In this document: piece by piece, positions 16,741 through 23,938 of the stretch
Layout of the letters: each line of letters opens with the position of its first letter
Position numbering within the stretch: the first letter of the stretch is position 1
Source of the DNA: Haemophilus parahaemolyticus
GTDB lineage: Bacteria; Pseudomonadota; Gammaproteobacteria; Enterobacterales; Pasteurellaceae
Reading direction: 5' to 3'
NCBI RefSeq assembly: GCF_018373095.1
Contig: NZ_JAHAHT010000015.1
Coordinates: 1-26,853, forward strand
Length of the DNA: 26,853 bases
Position numbers and translations under genes: made by a program
The notes under the pieces: generated by a model
What the model saw: only the letters and a program-made list of their open reading frames with translations
What the model was told of the DNA's origin: nothing
The model's database searches: none

Positions 16741-18408
16741 ATGAAACCACTTTTCCCTTTTCTTTCACTCTATCGCAACCATGTTGGACGCTTGTTGCTC
16801 GGCACAATCCTTGCTATCACAAGCCTTTCTGCTAGCATTGGATTGCTCAGCCTATCAGGCTGGTTTTTAGCTGCTTCATTTTTGGTCGGCTCAACCATTC
16901 TATTTAACTTTTTTTATCCTTCTTCAGGTGTTAGGGGCTTAGCTATTGGGCGAACCATCTTGCGCTATTTTGAACGCTTAGTCACGCACGATGCAACATT
17001 CCGCGTGCTAGCTGAACTACGTATTTCCGTCTTTAAAAAGCTTATCCCTTTGAGTCCAAGCGGTCTAAATCGCTTTAGAAATAGCGAATTGCTAAACCGC
17101 TTAGTTGCAGATGTAGATACACTCGACACTCTTTATCTCAACTTACTCTCGCCATTTATCAGTGCAATTATGGTCATCACCTTTATAGCGATTGGCTTAT
17201 CATTTGTCTCTGGCTTACTAACAATGATCATCTGCAGCACATTGCTTGCCCTGCTTTTCATTTTCCCTGCCATTTTCTACCGTTTGGGGCAGAAATCGGG
17301 CAAAAAAATCATTCAGGCACGAGCAGAATATCGCAGCCAATTTATTGAGTGGGTTCAACTAAATGCCGAATTTTTACTCTTTGGCTTAGTACCTCAAATG
17401 AGCGAAAAACTAGAAAAAACTGAACAAACTTGGTTATATTCACAAAGTAAAGAGAGCCAATTAACAGGCTTTTCCAATGCCCTGCTTACCTTTATGAACG
17501 GTATATTAGTTTGCGTAGTAATTTTCTTTGCTGCCACCGCCATTGATGCACCAAATGCAGATAGCCCCGAAGCCCTTATCGCACTGGTAATTTTCTGCGT
17601 GATGGCTTCTGCTGAAATTTTAATGCCGATTGGCATCGCCTTCTTGCATTTAGGTCAACTCATTACTGCGGCTGAACGTTTAAATGATGTGATTGAACAA
17701 CGCCCACTTGTAAAGTTTAATGGCACAGCCCATTGGCAAAATATCGCAGAAAATCAACCGCTTGTCTGCTTTGAACAAGTAACCTTTAGCTACCCAGCCA
17801 GCCATCAAGTTGCATTAAACAATATCTCATTTGAAGTGAATAAAGGGCAAAAAATCGCGATTTTAGGTAAAACAGGCAGTGGCAAATCAACTATTTTCCA
17901 ACTGCTCAACCGCCATTACGATCCAACAAGCGGTCAAATTCTGCTAGCAAATTGCAATGTAGCAGATTACCCTGAAGCAACATTAAGATCACATTTGGTT
18001 ACACTTAGCCAACGCATACACATTTTCAGCCAGACGCTGCGTGATAATCTCTTAATGGGCACTCCTCTGGCAACCGATGAGCAACTTAAATTGGTATTAG
18101 AACAAGTCGAGCTTTCTTACCTCTTGCAAGAACAAGGCTTAGATTTATGGCTTGGCGAAGGCGGCAGACCACTTTCTGGTGGCGAACAACGCCGATTAGG
18201 TTTGGCACGTGTACTGTTGAGTAATGCGGAATTGGTCTTACTTGATGAACCCACCGAAGGGTTAGATCGTGAAACTGAACAACAGATCTTAAAACTTATT
18301 TTCACATACTGCCAAACTCGTACCTTGCTGATGATTACCCATCGCTTGCAAGGATTAGAACGCTTTGACCGAATTTATCGTATTGATAACGGGCAGTTAT
18401 TGACTTAA
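16741..18408 (+). CDS. cydC: CydDC-type ABC exporter subunit CydC
   Basis: Half of the heterodimeric CydDC inner-membrane exporter (thiols such as glutathione and cysteine; needed to assemble cytochrome bd). It has 555 residues against 573 in E. coli. An N-terminal six-helix membrane domain carries the CydC-specific segment GVRGLAIGRTILRYFERLVTH (~60-80). The C-terminal ATPase has Walker A GKTGSGKST (~375-383), signature LSGGEQRR (~478), Walker B LVLLDEP (~497) and MITHR switch His (~530). The usual partner gene cydD is not upstream: yciA is. There is no obvious Shine-Dalgarno. It carries two exact uptake signals (17757 and 17926). hflD follows after 25 bases. Confidence 0.9.
   Translation: MKPLFPFLSLYRNHVGRLLLGTILAITSLSASIGLLSLSGWFLAASFLVGSTILFNFFYPSSGVRGLAIGRTILRYFERLVTHDATFRVLAELRISVFKKLIPLSPSGLNRFRNSELLNRLVADVDTLDTLYLNLLSPFISAIMVITFIAIGLSFVSGLLTMIICSTLLALLFIFPAIFYRLGQKSGKKIIQARAEYRSQFIEWVQLNAEFLLFGLVPQMSEKLEKTEQTWLYSQSKESQLTGFSNALLTFMNGILVCVVIFFAATAIDAPNADSPEALIALVIFCVMASAEILMPIGIAFLHLGQLITAAERLNDVIEQRPLVKFNGTAHWQNIAENQPLVCFEQVTFSYPASHQVALNNISFEVNKGQKIAILGKTGSGKSTIFQLLNRHYDPTSGQILLANCNVADYPEATLRSHLVTLSQRIHIFSQTLRDNLLMGTPLATDEQLKLVLEQVELSYLLQEQGLDLWLGEGGRPLSGGEQRRLGLARVLLSNAELVLLDEPTEGLDRETEQQILKLIFTYCQTRTLLMITHRLQGLERFDRIYRIDNGQLLT
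17757..17765 (-). repeat. DNA uptake signal, exact
   Basis: ACCGCTTGT on the plus strand, at the linker between the membrane and ATPase domains of cydC. Confidence 0.8.
17926..17934 (+). repeat. DNA uptake signal, exact, full-length match
   Basis: ACAAGCGGT followed by CAAATT, inside the cydC ATPase domain. It is opposite in direction to the one at 17757 and 161 bases from it. Confidence 0.85.
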
Positions 18409-18433
18409 TTTTATTTAATATATTTGAATTTCT

Positions 18434-19069
18434 ATGACAAAAAACTACCAAGATATTGCAATTGCATTCGCTGCAACCTGCCAAGCAGCGACTTTAGTAC
18501 AACAATTTGCACACAACGGCATTGCAAAAAACCGTGAAGATATGGAAACTCTGATGAAAAGTTTGCTGGTAACACAACCAGACTCCACGCTTTCTATCTA
18601 TGGCGATAAATTAGGCTACCTGAGCACTGGCATCGAAACCGCCCGTGCTCAACTTGGTGGTGGAAATGGCAAGCTCGACACCGAAATCGGGCGTTACTGG
18701 GTTAGACTTTTATCGCTAAGCCAAAAGCTGAATAAATCGCCAGAAGCCAAAGCTCAACTTGTACAACGATTGCAGCAAATTGAACGACAACTTCAGCTTT
18801 ACGAAGGAGATATTATGGCAGACCAAATGGTTGCCAATCTTGCCGCCATTTATAGCGATGTCATTAGTCCACTAGGCACCAAAATCCACGTGTTGGGTAT
18901 GCAAGATTACCTCGTCCGTCCAGACATTCAGCAAAAAATCCGTGCTACGCTACTTGCAGGTATCCGTGCAGGTATTCTCTGGCAACAAGTTGGGGGAACC
19001 CGCTGGCAATTTTTATTTTCACGCAAGAAATTGTTAAATCAAATGAAATCGCTTTATCAATACTGTTGA
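18434..19069 (+). CDS. hflD: HflD homologue (high-frequency lysogenisation protein family)
   Basis: 211-residue, mostly alpha-helical, membrane-associated protein of the HflD/DUF489 family. In E. coli HflD binds the phage lambda CII activator and holds it at the membrane; its normal cellular role is unclear. Family motifs: IAIAFAATCQAATLVQQFA at the N-terminus, the central SLSQKLNKSPEAK, and the C-terminal RAGILWQQVGGTRWQFLFSRKK. In E. coli it lies between mnmA and purB. Here it follows cydC by 25 bases and precedes gyrB, so the neighbourhood is different and gives no functional hint. Possibly co-transcribed with cydC. Confidence 0.9.
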   Translation: MTKNYQDIAIAFAATCQAATLVQQFAHNGIAKNREDMETLMKSLLVTQPDSTLSIYGDKLGYLSTGIETARAQLGGGNGKLDTEIGRYWVRLLSLSQKLNKSPEAKAQLVQRLQQIERQLQLYEGDIMADQMVANLAAIYSDVISPLGTKIHVLGMQDYLVRPDIQQKIRATLLAGIRAGILWQQVGGTRWQFLFSRKKLLNQMKSLYQYC

Positions 19070-19148
19070 TTCACAATGTTATTAGCACACTTTTCCCTTT
19101 ATTTAAGTATTGGTTTTCATCGCTTTTTCACAAATTCAATTGCAATTC

Positions 19149-19157
19149 TGTTATAAT
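19149..19157 (+). promoter_or_regulatory. gyrB promoter (extended -10)
   Basis: TGTTATAAT: a perfect TATAAT (19152-19157) with the upstream TG. No good -35 is seen (best TTCACA, 19 bases away). The predicted leader is about 60 bases. Reliance on an extended -10 fits the supercoiling-sensitive gyrB promoters known in enterobacteria, but that is inference. Confidence 0.55.
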
Positions 19158-19222
19158 TTCAACAATTTTTGACTTAATAAAATCAGATAAGTCACTCTTT
19201 TTTATAAACGTAGGAATAAAGA

Positions 19223-21652
19223 ATGTCTGAACAAAACCAACAAACTTATGATTCTTCAAGCATTAGAGTATTGCGTGGCTTGGAAGCTGTGCGTACTCGC
19301 CCTGGGATGTATATCGGTGATACAGATGATGGTACAGGTTTACACCATATGGTTTTTGAGGTGGTGGATAATGCCATTGATGAAGCATTAGCGGGTTATT
19401 GTAAAGATATTATCGTAACCATTCATTCTGACAACTCGGTTTCGGTGCAAGATGATGGCCGTGGTATTCCTGTAGGCATTCACCCAGAAGAAGGGGTTTC
19501 CGCAGCGGAAGTCATTATGACTGTACTTCATGCAGGCGGTAAATTCGATGATAACTCTTATAAAGTATCCGGGGGTTTACACGGTGTGGGCGTTTCGGTT
19601 GTAAATGCTCTCTCTTCCAAATTACAGCTTACGATTCGCCGTGAAGGTCACGTTCACGAACAATTTTATAGCTTAGGCGAACCTGATGCGCCTCTTGCGG
19701 TAATTGGTGAAACAGACAAAACAGGCACTATGGTTCGTTTCTGGCCAAGTTTCGATATCTTCAAAAATAAAACTGAATTTGAATACAAAATTCTTTCTAA
19801 ACGTTTACGCGAGCTTTCATTCTTAAACTCTGGCGTGTCTATTCGCTTAATTGATGAACGCGAAGGTAAAGAAGAGCACTTCCACTACGAAGGCGGGATT
19901 AAAGCCTATGTGGAATATTTGAACGAAGGCAAAACATCTATCCACAAAACACCATTCTATATATCAACTGAAAAAGATGATATTGGTGTGGAAATTTCTC
20001 TACAATGGAACGATTCTTACAACGAGAACGTTTACTGCTTTACCAATAACATTCCACAACGTGATGGTGGTACACACTTAGCAGGTTTCCGTGGTGCACT
20101 GACCCGGGCATTAAAAAACTATATGGACAACAGCGGCGTGTTGAAAAAAGCAGATGCCAATATTGATGCCTCTGGTGATGATGCTCGTGAAGGTTTGGTT
20201 GCTGTAATCTCGGTAAAAGTGCCAGATCCAAAATTCTCTTCGCAAACAAAAGATAAATTAGTTTCATCAGAAGTGCGTTCCGCAGTTGAAAGCTCAATGT
20301 ATGAAGCATTAACGGATTACTTAAACGAAAACCCAGATGATGCGAAAAACATTGTAGGTAAAATCGTGGAAGCAGCTCGTGCACGTGAAGCTGCTCGTAA
20401 AGCACGTGAATTAACACGCCGCAAAAGTGCAACCGATTTAGGTGGTTTACCTGGTAAACTTGCTGACTGCCAAGAAAAAGATCCAGCACATTCAGAACTT
20501 TACTTGGTGGAGGGGGACTCCGCGGGTGGTTCTGCAAAACAAGGGCGTGACCGTAAAAACCAAGCAATTTTGCCGCTGAAAGGTAAAATACTCAACGTAG
20601 AAAAAGCACGTTTTGACAAAATGCTCTCTTCACAAGAAGTTGCAACCTTAATTACCGCACTTGGCACAGGCATTGGCCGTGAAGATTACAATGTTGAAAA
20701 ATTACGTTACCACAAAATCATCATTATGACCGATGCGGACGTAGATGGTGCTCACATTCGCACTCTCTTATTGACGTTCTTCTATCGTCAAATGCCAGAA
20801 CTTATCGAAAACGGCTACATCTATATTGCCCAACCGCCACTTTACAAAGTGAAAAAAGGTAAGCAAGAGCGTTATATTCAAGATAACGATGAAATGATGC
20901 AATATGAAATTGATATTGCCCTTGAAGATGCCCGCTTATTTGTGAGCCAAGATGCACCAGCATTAAGTGGCGTGGCACTTGAGAAGCTAATTTCGCATTA
21001 CAACCAAGTGCAAAAACTCTTTAACCGCTTAACGCACCGTTATCCGTTAGCAATTCTAAATGAATTGATCTACAGCCCAGCACTTTCAACTGAATTTGCA
21101 AAAGATAAAGCAAATATTACCGCTTGGAACGAGCAATTTGTGAATCAATTGATGGCAAAAGAAATGGATGGTAGCTTCTATCGTACAAACGTGTTCTTCA
21201 ACACTGAGCGCCATATTTATGAGCCAGAAATCATTGTAACAACACACGGTATGGATACCGCCTACCGCTTAGATTTTAATTTCATTACCAGCAATGAATA
21301 TGCTCGTATCGTAGAATTGATGCTTGAGTTAAAAGATTTACTCACAGAAACCGCTTATGTACAACGCGGCGAACGCCAACAACTAGTAAGCAGTTTTGCA
21401 GAAGCATTAGATTGGTTAGTAAAAGAGTCTCGTAAAGGCTTAACCATCCAACGCTATAAAGGATTAGGCGAGATGAATCCAGAGCAATTATGGGAAACTA
21501 CAATGGACCCTGTTGCGCGTAAAATGCTTCAAGTAACGATTACTGATGCCATTGCTGCGGATAAACTTTTCAGTACGCTAATGGGTGATGAAGTTGAACC
21601 ACGTCGTGACTTCATTGAAGCAAATGCCTTATATGCGGAATTGGATATTTAA
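19223..21652 (+). CDS. gyrB: DNA gyrase subunit B
   Basis: ATPase subunit of DNA gyrase, which introduces negative supercoils; 809 residues (E. coli 804). GHKL ATPase motifs: FEVVDNAIDEALAG (catalytic Glu46, Mg-binding Asn50) and GGLHGVGVSVVNALS. The TOPRIM domain has EGDSAGGSAKQGRDRKNQAILPLKGK and the metal-binding DADVDGAHIRTLL. The C-terminal signature QRYKGLGEMNPEQLWETTMDP is intact. Asp and Lys at the positions of E. coli quinolone-resistance residues 426 and 447 are unchanged. The large insert typical of gamma-proteobacterial GyrB is present, separating it from ParE. TAGGAA precedes ATG. It has its own promoter and a two-way terminator. It carries a Haemophilus-type uptake core at 20654. 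Confidence 0.98.
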   Translation: MSEQNQQTYDSSSIRVLRGLEAVRTRPGMYIGDTDDGTGLHHMVFEVVDNAIDEALAGYCKDIIVTIHSDNSVSVQDDGRGIPVGIHPEEGVSAAEVIMTVLHAGGKFDDNSYKVSGGLHGVGVSVVNALSSKLQLTIRREGHVHEQFYSLGEPDAPLAVIGETDKTGTMVRFWPSFDIFKNKTEFEYKILSKRLRELSFLNSGVSIRLIDEREGKEEHFHYEGGIKAYVEYLNEGKTSIHKTPFYISTEKDDIGVEISLQWNDSYNENVYCFTNNIPQRDGGTHLAGFRGALTRALKNYMDNSGVLKKADANIDASGDDAREGLVAVISVKVPDPKFSSQTKDKLVSSEVRSAVESSMYEALTDYLNENPDDAKNIVGKIVEAARAREAARKARELTRRKSATDLGGLPGKLADCQEKDPAHSELYLVEGDSAGGSAKQGRDRKNQAILPLKGKILNVEKARFDKMLSSQEVATLITALGTGIGREDYNVEKLRYHKIIIMTDADVDGAHIRTLLLTFFYRQMPELIENGYIYIAQPPLYKVKKGKQERYIQDNDEMMQYEIDIALEDARLFVSQDAPALSGVALEKLISHYNQVQKLFNRLTHRYPLAILNELIYSPALSTEFAKDKANITAWNEQFVNQLMAKEMDGSFYRTNVFFNTERHIYEPEIIVTTHGMDTAYRLDFNFITSNEYARIVELMLELKDLLTETAYVQRGERQQLVSSFAEALDWLVKESRKGLTIQRYKGLGEMNPEQLWETTMDPVARKMLQVTITDAIAADKLFSTLMGDEVEPRRDFIEANALYAELDI

Positions 21653-21665
21653 TATGCAATAAAAG

Positions 21666-21695
21666 AAAAGCTCATTTCAAATGAAATGAGCTTTT
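21666..21695. terminator. two-way terminator between gyrB and the ferritin operon
   Basis: Stem AAAAGCTCATTTC / GAAATGAGCTTTT, 13 bp perfect, AAAT loop, with T-runs on both strands (TTTTTT on plus, TTTTCTTTT on minus). Confidence 0.88.
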
Positions 21696-21782
21696 TTAAC
21701 GGCCTGTTCTACATGGTATAGTTTTAACTAATAACAATTTAGTCGACTATGCCTCCAAATTGACCACTTGTTGATTTATATA

Positions 21783-22280
21783 TTAGTGAGCTGCCGCCAT
21801 TTGCTCTAAATCTTTATCAATATAGTATAAAGATTTACCGTCTTCGCCTAATAAACGGAATTTATCTAAGATAGAATTGAATAAGAACTCTTCTTCGTGC
21901 TGTTCTGCCACATACCATTGCAAGAAGTTGAATGATGAGTAATCCTTCGCATCAAAGGTCACTTCCACTAATTCATTGATTTTAGCAGTTACGTGTTTTT
22001 CGTGTTCTAACACAATTTCGAATAATGATTTTAATGAATCATATTCTGCTTGTGGCGCTTCAATTGCATAGATTTCAGCTAATGCACCTGTTTCGTTTAA
22101 GTAAGTGAATAAACGACGCATATGTTCCATTTCTTCAGTTGCGTGTGCTTTTAAGAATTTTGCTGCACCAGGGAAGCCGTTGTTATCTGCCCAAGCTGAC
22201 ATTTGAAGATACACGTTAGAAGAATAGAATTCTAAGTTTAATTGGTCATTTAAGTATTTGATGATATTTTGCGATAACAT
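21783..22280 (-). CDS. ftnB: ferritin (non-haem), second copy
   Basis: Cytoplasmic iron-storage protein that forms 24-subunit shells; 165 residues. The ferroxidase and third-site ligands all match E. coli FtnA positions: Glu17, Glu49, Glu50, His53, Glu94, Glu126, Gln127, Glu129 and Glu130, plus Tyr24. It should therefore be catalytically competent, unlike the degenerate E. coli FtnB. It overlaps the upstream ferritin gene by one base (TAATG), giving translational coupling and probably fixed stoichiometry. Residues ~91-131 differ from the paralogue at only two positions, while the rest is much more divergent. Haemophilus influenzae has an equivalent tandem pair. The symbol follows gene order, not E. 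coli FtnB function. Confidence 0.93.
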   Translation of the reverse strand: MLSQNIIKYLNDQLNLEFYSSNVYLQMSAWADNNGFPGAAKFLKAHATEEMEHMRRLFTYLNETGALAEIYAIEAPQAEYDSLKSLFEIVLEHEKHVTAKINELVEVTFDAKDYSSFNFLQWYVAEQHEEEFLFNSILDKFRLLGEDGKSLYYIDKDLEQMAAAH

Positions 22281-22780
22281 TATTCTGCTCCTTGATCTAA
22301 GGTTTCTAAGTCTTTGTCGATGAAGTAAAGTGATTTATTGCTTTCGCCTGCCACTACGAATTTATCTAAAATTTCACCGAATAATTTTTCTTCTTCGTGC
22401 TGTTCAGCCACATACCATTGTAGGAAGTTGAAGGTTGAGTAATCTTTCGCAGCGAAAGTCACTTCTACTAATTCATTGATTTTAGCTGTTACGTGTTTCT
22501 CGTGTTCTAAAACCACATCGAATAACTCTTTTAATGATTCGTACTCTTTGCGTGGAGCTTCGATTTTACCTAATAATGGCGTTGCACCAGCTTCACAAAC
22601 GTAGTCGAATAATTTTTGCATATGCTCTAATTCTTCATCTGCATGACGAAGTAAGAAAGTTGCTGCACCCGCAAAACCATTTTTTGAACACCATGCAGAC
22701 ATTTGCAAATAAACATTTGAAGAGTAGAACTCTAAGTTGATTTGTTCGTTGAGTTTATCAACGATAGATTGTTGTAACAT
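22280..22780 (-). CDS. ftnA: ferritin (non-haem), first copy
   Basis: First gene of the two-gene ferritin operon, 166 residues. All diiron and site-C ligands are present (Glu17, Glu49, Glu50, His53, Glu94, Glu126, Gln127, Glu129, Glu130), as is Tyr24. Shared conserved blocks with the second copy include NLEFYSSNVYLQMSAW and LEHEKHVTAKINELVEVTF. Good ribosome site AGGAGA. Two cysteines (31 and 62) are absent from the paralogue. An inverted repeat built of ATGAGA half-sites lies 37-57 bases upstream of the start codon and may be an iron-dependent control site. Transcription ends at the two-way terminator beyond the second gene. Confidence 0.94.
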   Translation of the reverse strand: MLQQSIVDKLNEQINLEFYSSNVYLQMSAWCSKNGFAGAATFLLRHADEELEHMQKLFDYVCEAGATPLLGKIEAPRKEYESLKELFDVVLEHEKHVTAKINELVEVTFAAKDYSTFNFLQWYVAEQHEEEKLFGEILDKFVVAGESNKSLYFIDKDLETLDQGAE

Positions 22781-22801
22781 ATTTTCTCCTATGCAAATAT
22801 T

Positions 22802-22837
22802 ATGAGAATGTAAATGAAATGAGAGATACTCTCATTT
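22802..22837 (-). promoter_or_regulatory. possible Fur-type operator upstream of the ferritin operon
   Basis: Perfect inverted repeat AAATGAGAG-ATA-CTCTCATTT (22817-22837), with a further half-site ATGAGAATG (22802-22810) next to it. TGAGAAT-like units are elements of the Fur consensus. Position upstream of an iron-storage operon fits control by iron. No -35/-10 pair can be placed with confidence. Fur binding is inferred. Confidence 0.45.
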
Positions 22838-22855
22838 AGAAATCTATATATAACA

Positions 22856-22878
22856 AAGGGCAGAAAAATCCTGCCCTT
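22856..22878. other. hairpin in the ftnA upstream region
   Basis: AAGGGCAG / CTGCCCTT stem of 8 bp with a 7-base loop. GC-rich compared with its surroundings, but without a strong T-tail on either strand (TTGTTAT on minus). May stop transcripts leaving the siderophore ATPase gene. Confidence 0.35.
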
Positions 22879-22975
22879 AAAACACTTGCAAGTATATCAA
22901 AGTTGAAAAAGTAATCAAGCATTTTAATAGTTTTTTCTAATAAATTTTCAATTTTAATAAATTTAAACAATAAAA

Positions 22976-23004
22976 ATTCTCATTTATAGAAGCTAAATGA
23001 GAAT
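22976..23004 (-). terminator. inverted repeat after the siderophore ATPase gene
   Basis: ATTCTCATTTA / TAAATGAGAAT, 11 bp perfect with a 7-base spacer. On the minus strand it is followed by TTTTTATTG, so it can act as terminator for the gene ending at 23027. It shares the ATGAGA unit with the site at 22817, so a protein-binding role is the alternative. Confidence 0.45.
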
Positions 23005-23026
23005 AAATATACATAGATAAGATACA

Positions 23027-23785
23027 TTAAATATGATGCACCACTAATCTCTTTCCTTGATGCTCCAATACTTCCACATCTAAGCCAAATACATTTTTTA
23101 GATGTTCAGTTGTGATAATCTCTTCGGGCGAACCTTTCATCACAATCTCGCCATTTTTCATTGCTACAATAGTATCAGCATAAGCGGCTGCCATATTGAT
23201 ATCGTGTACCACCATTATGGTTGTAAGCGCTAATTCATCGGTTAGTTTTCTCAGTAATCGCATCAATTCACGGGCGTGAAACATATCCAGATTATTGAGA
23301 GGTTCGTCGAGTAAGACGTGATTGGTTTTCTGGCAGAAAGTCATTGCAATCAAAGCCCGCTGGCGTTGCCCGCCTGAGAGTTCGTTTAGAAAACGATTTG
23401 CAAATGGTTTAAGTTCAAAACGCACTAATGCTTCATCGATAATCTCTTGATCAAGCGGTCGAATTTTGCCTTGATGGTGCGGATAACGCCCGAACATTAA
23501 TAAATCTTGTATGGTAATGCGGCTGTGGATCACGTTATCTTGGGTAAGAATTGCTAAATTTTGTGCAATAGTACGAGGAGGCGTGGTCGCAATATCGTAA
23601 TTATCTAGCAAAATTTGACCGTTTTGAATAGGGTTCAAGCGAGCAATTAACGAAAGTAGGGTCGATTTCCCCGCACCGTTTGCACCAACAAGAGCCGTAA
23701 TCCCACCATTTGGAATAGTGAGGTTAATGTTTTTTAAAATCGGACTTTGCCCGATATGATAGGAAAGATTTTTAACTTCGATCAT
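23027..23785 (-). CDS. iron-siderophore ABC transporter ATPase (YclP/FatE-like)
   Basis: Cytoplasmic ATPase of the FecE/FepC class that powers siderophore uptake through the inner membrane; 252 residues. Walker A GANGAGKST (34-42), signature LSGGQRQR (136-143), Walker B HVLLDEP (156-162) and the switch His in VVHDIN (~194) are intact. The ITALVGANGAGKSTLLSLIARL and DEPLNNLDMFHARELM segments resemble the petrobactin/anguibactin ATPases YclP and FatE. No permease or binding-protein gene is adjacent: upstream on this strand is leuA, downstream the ferritin operon. A promoter sits right before it, and the predicted leader is only about 7 bases with no Shine-Dalgarno. Confidence 0.88.
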   Translation of the reverse strand: MIEVKNLSYHIGQSPILKNINLTIPNGGITALVGANGAGKSTLLSLIARLNPIQNGQILLDNYDIATTPPRTIAQNLAILTQDNVIHSRITIQDLLMFGRYPHHQGKIRPLDQEIIDEALVRFELKPFANRFLNELSGGQRQRALIAMTFCQKTNHVLLDEPLNNLDMFHARELMRLLRKLTDELALTTIMVVHDINMAAAYADTIVAMKNGEIVMKGSPEEIITTEHLKNVFGLDVEVLEHQGKRLVVHHI

Positions 23786-23798
23786 TTTTGTTTTTTAA

Positions 23799-23826
23799 TA
23801 TATAACACCTACTGTAATCATATCAA
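23799..23826 (-). promoter_or_regulatory. promoter of the siderophore ATPase gene
   Basis: Minus strand: TTGATA (23821-23826), 16-base spacer, TATATA (23799-23804). The start codon lies 13 bases downstream of the -10, which implies a nearly leaderless mRNA. Confidence 0.45.
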
Positions 23827-23859
23827 AATTCTCTCTTATCCTAAAGACAAGATAAAGTA

Positions 23860-23898
23860 AACCTCGTTAAAACCTTTTATTATTGGTTTAACGAGGTT
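23860..23898. terminator. hairpin after leuA
   Basis: AACCTCGTTAAA (23860-23871) / TTTAACGAGGTT (23887-23898), 12 bp perfect. The T-rich tail (ATTTTTATC) is on the plus strand. On the minus strand, where leuA ends, the tail is poor (TACTTTAT), but the stem is strong. Confidence 0.6.
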
Positions 23899-23938
23899 CT
23901 ATTTTTATCACTCTTGCATCATTTATTTTTGAGTATTA

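Noticed and set aside
19134..19142. Same ATTCAATTG 9-mer at the gyrB promoter as in the YczE-type operator
   Set aside because: A single copy in AT-rich DNA with no inverted partner at similar spacing; likely coincidence.
20040..20567. 175-codon open frame on the minus strand inside gyrB
   Set aside because: A shadow of the strongly conserved gyrB coding strand; no ribosome site, no recognisable domain, low-complexity His/Leu-rich translation.
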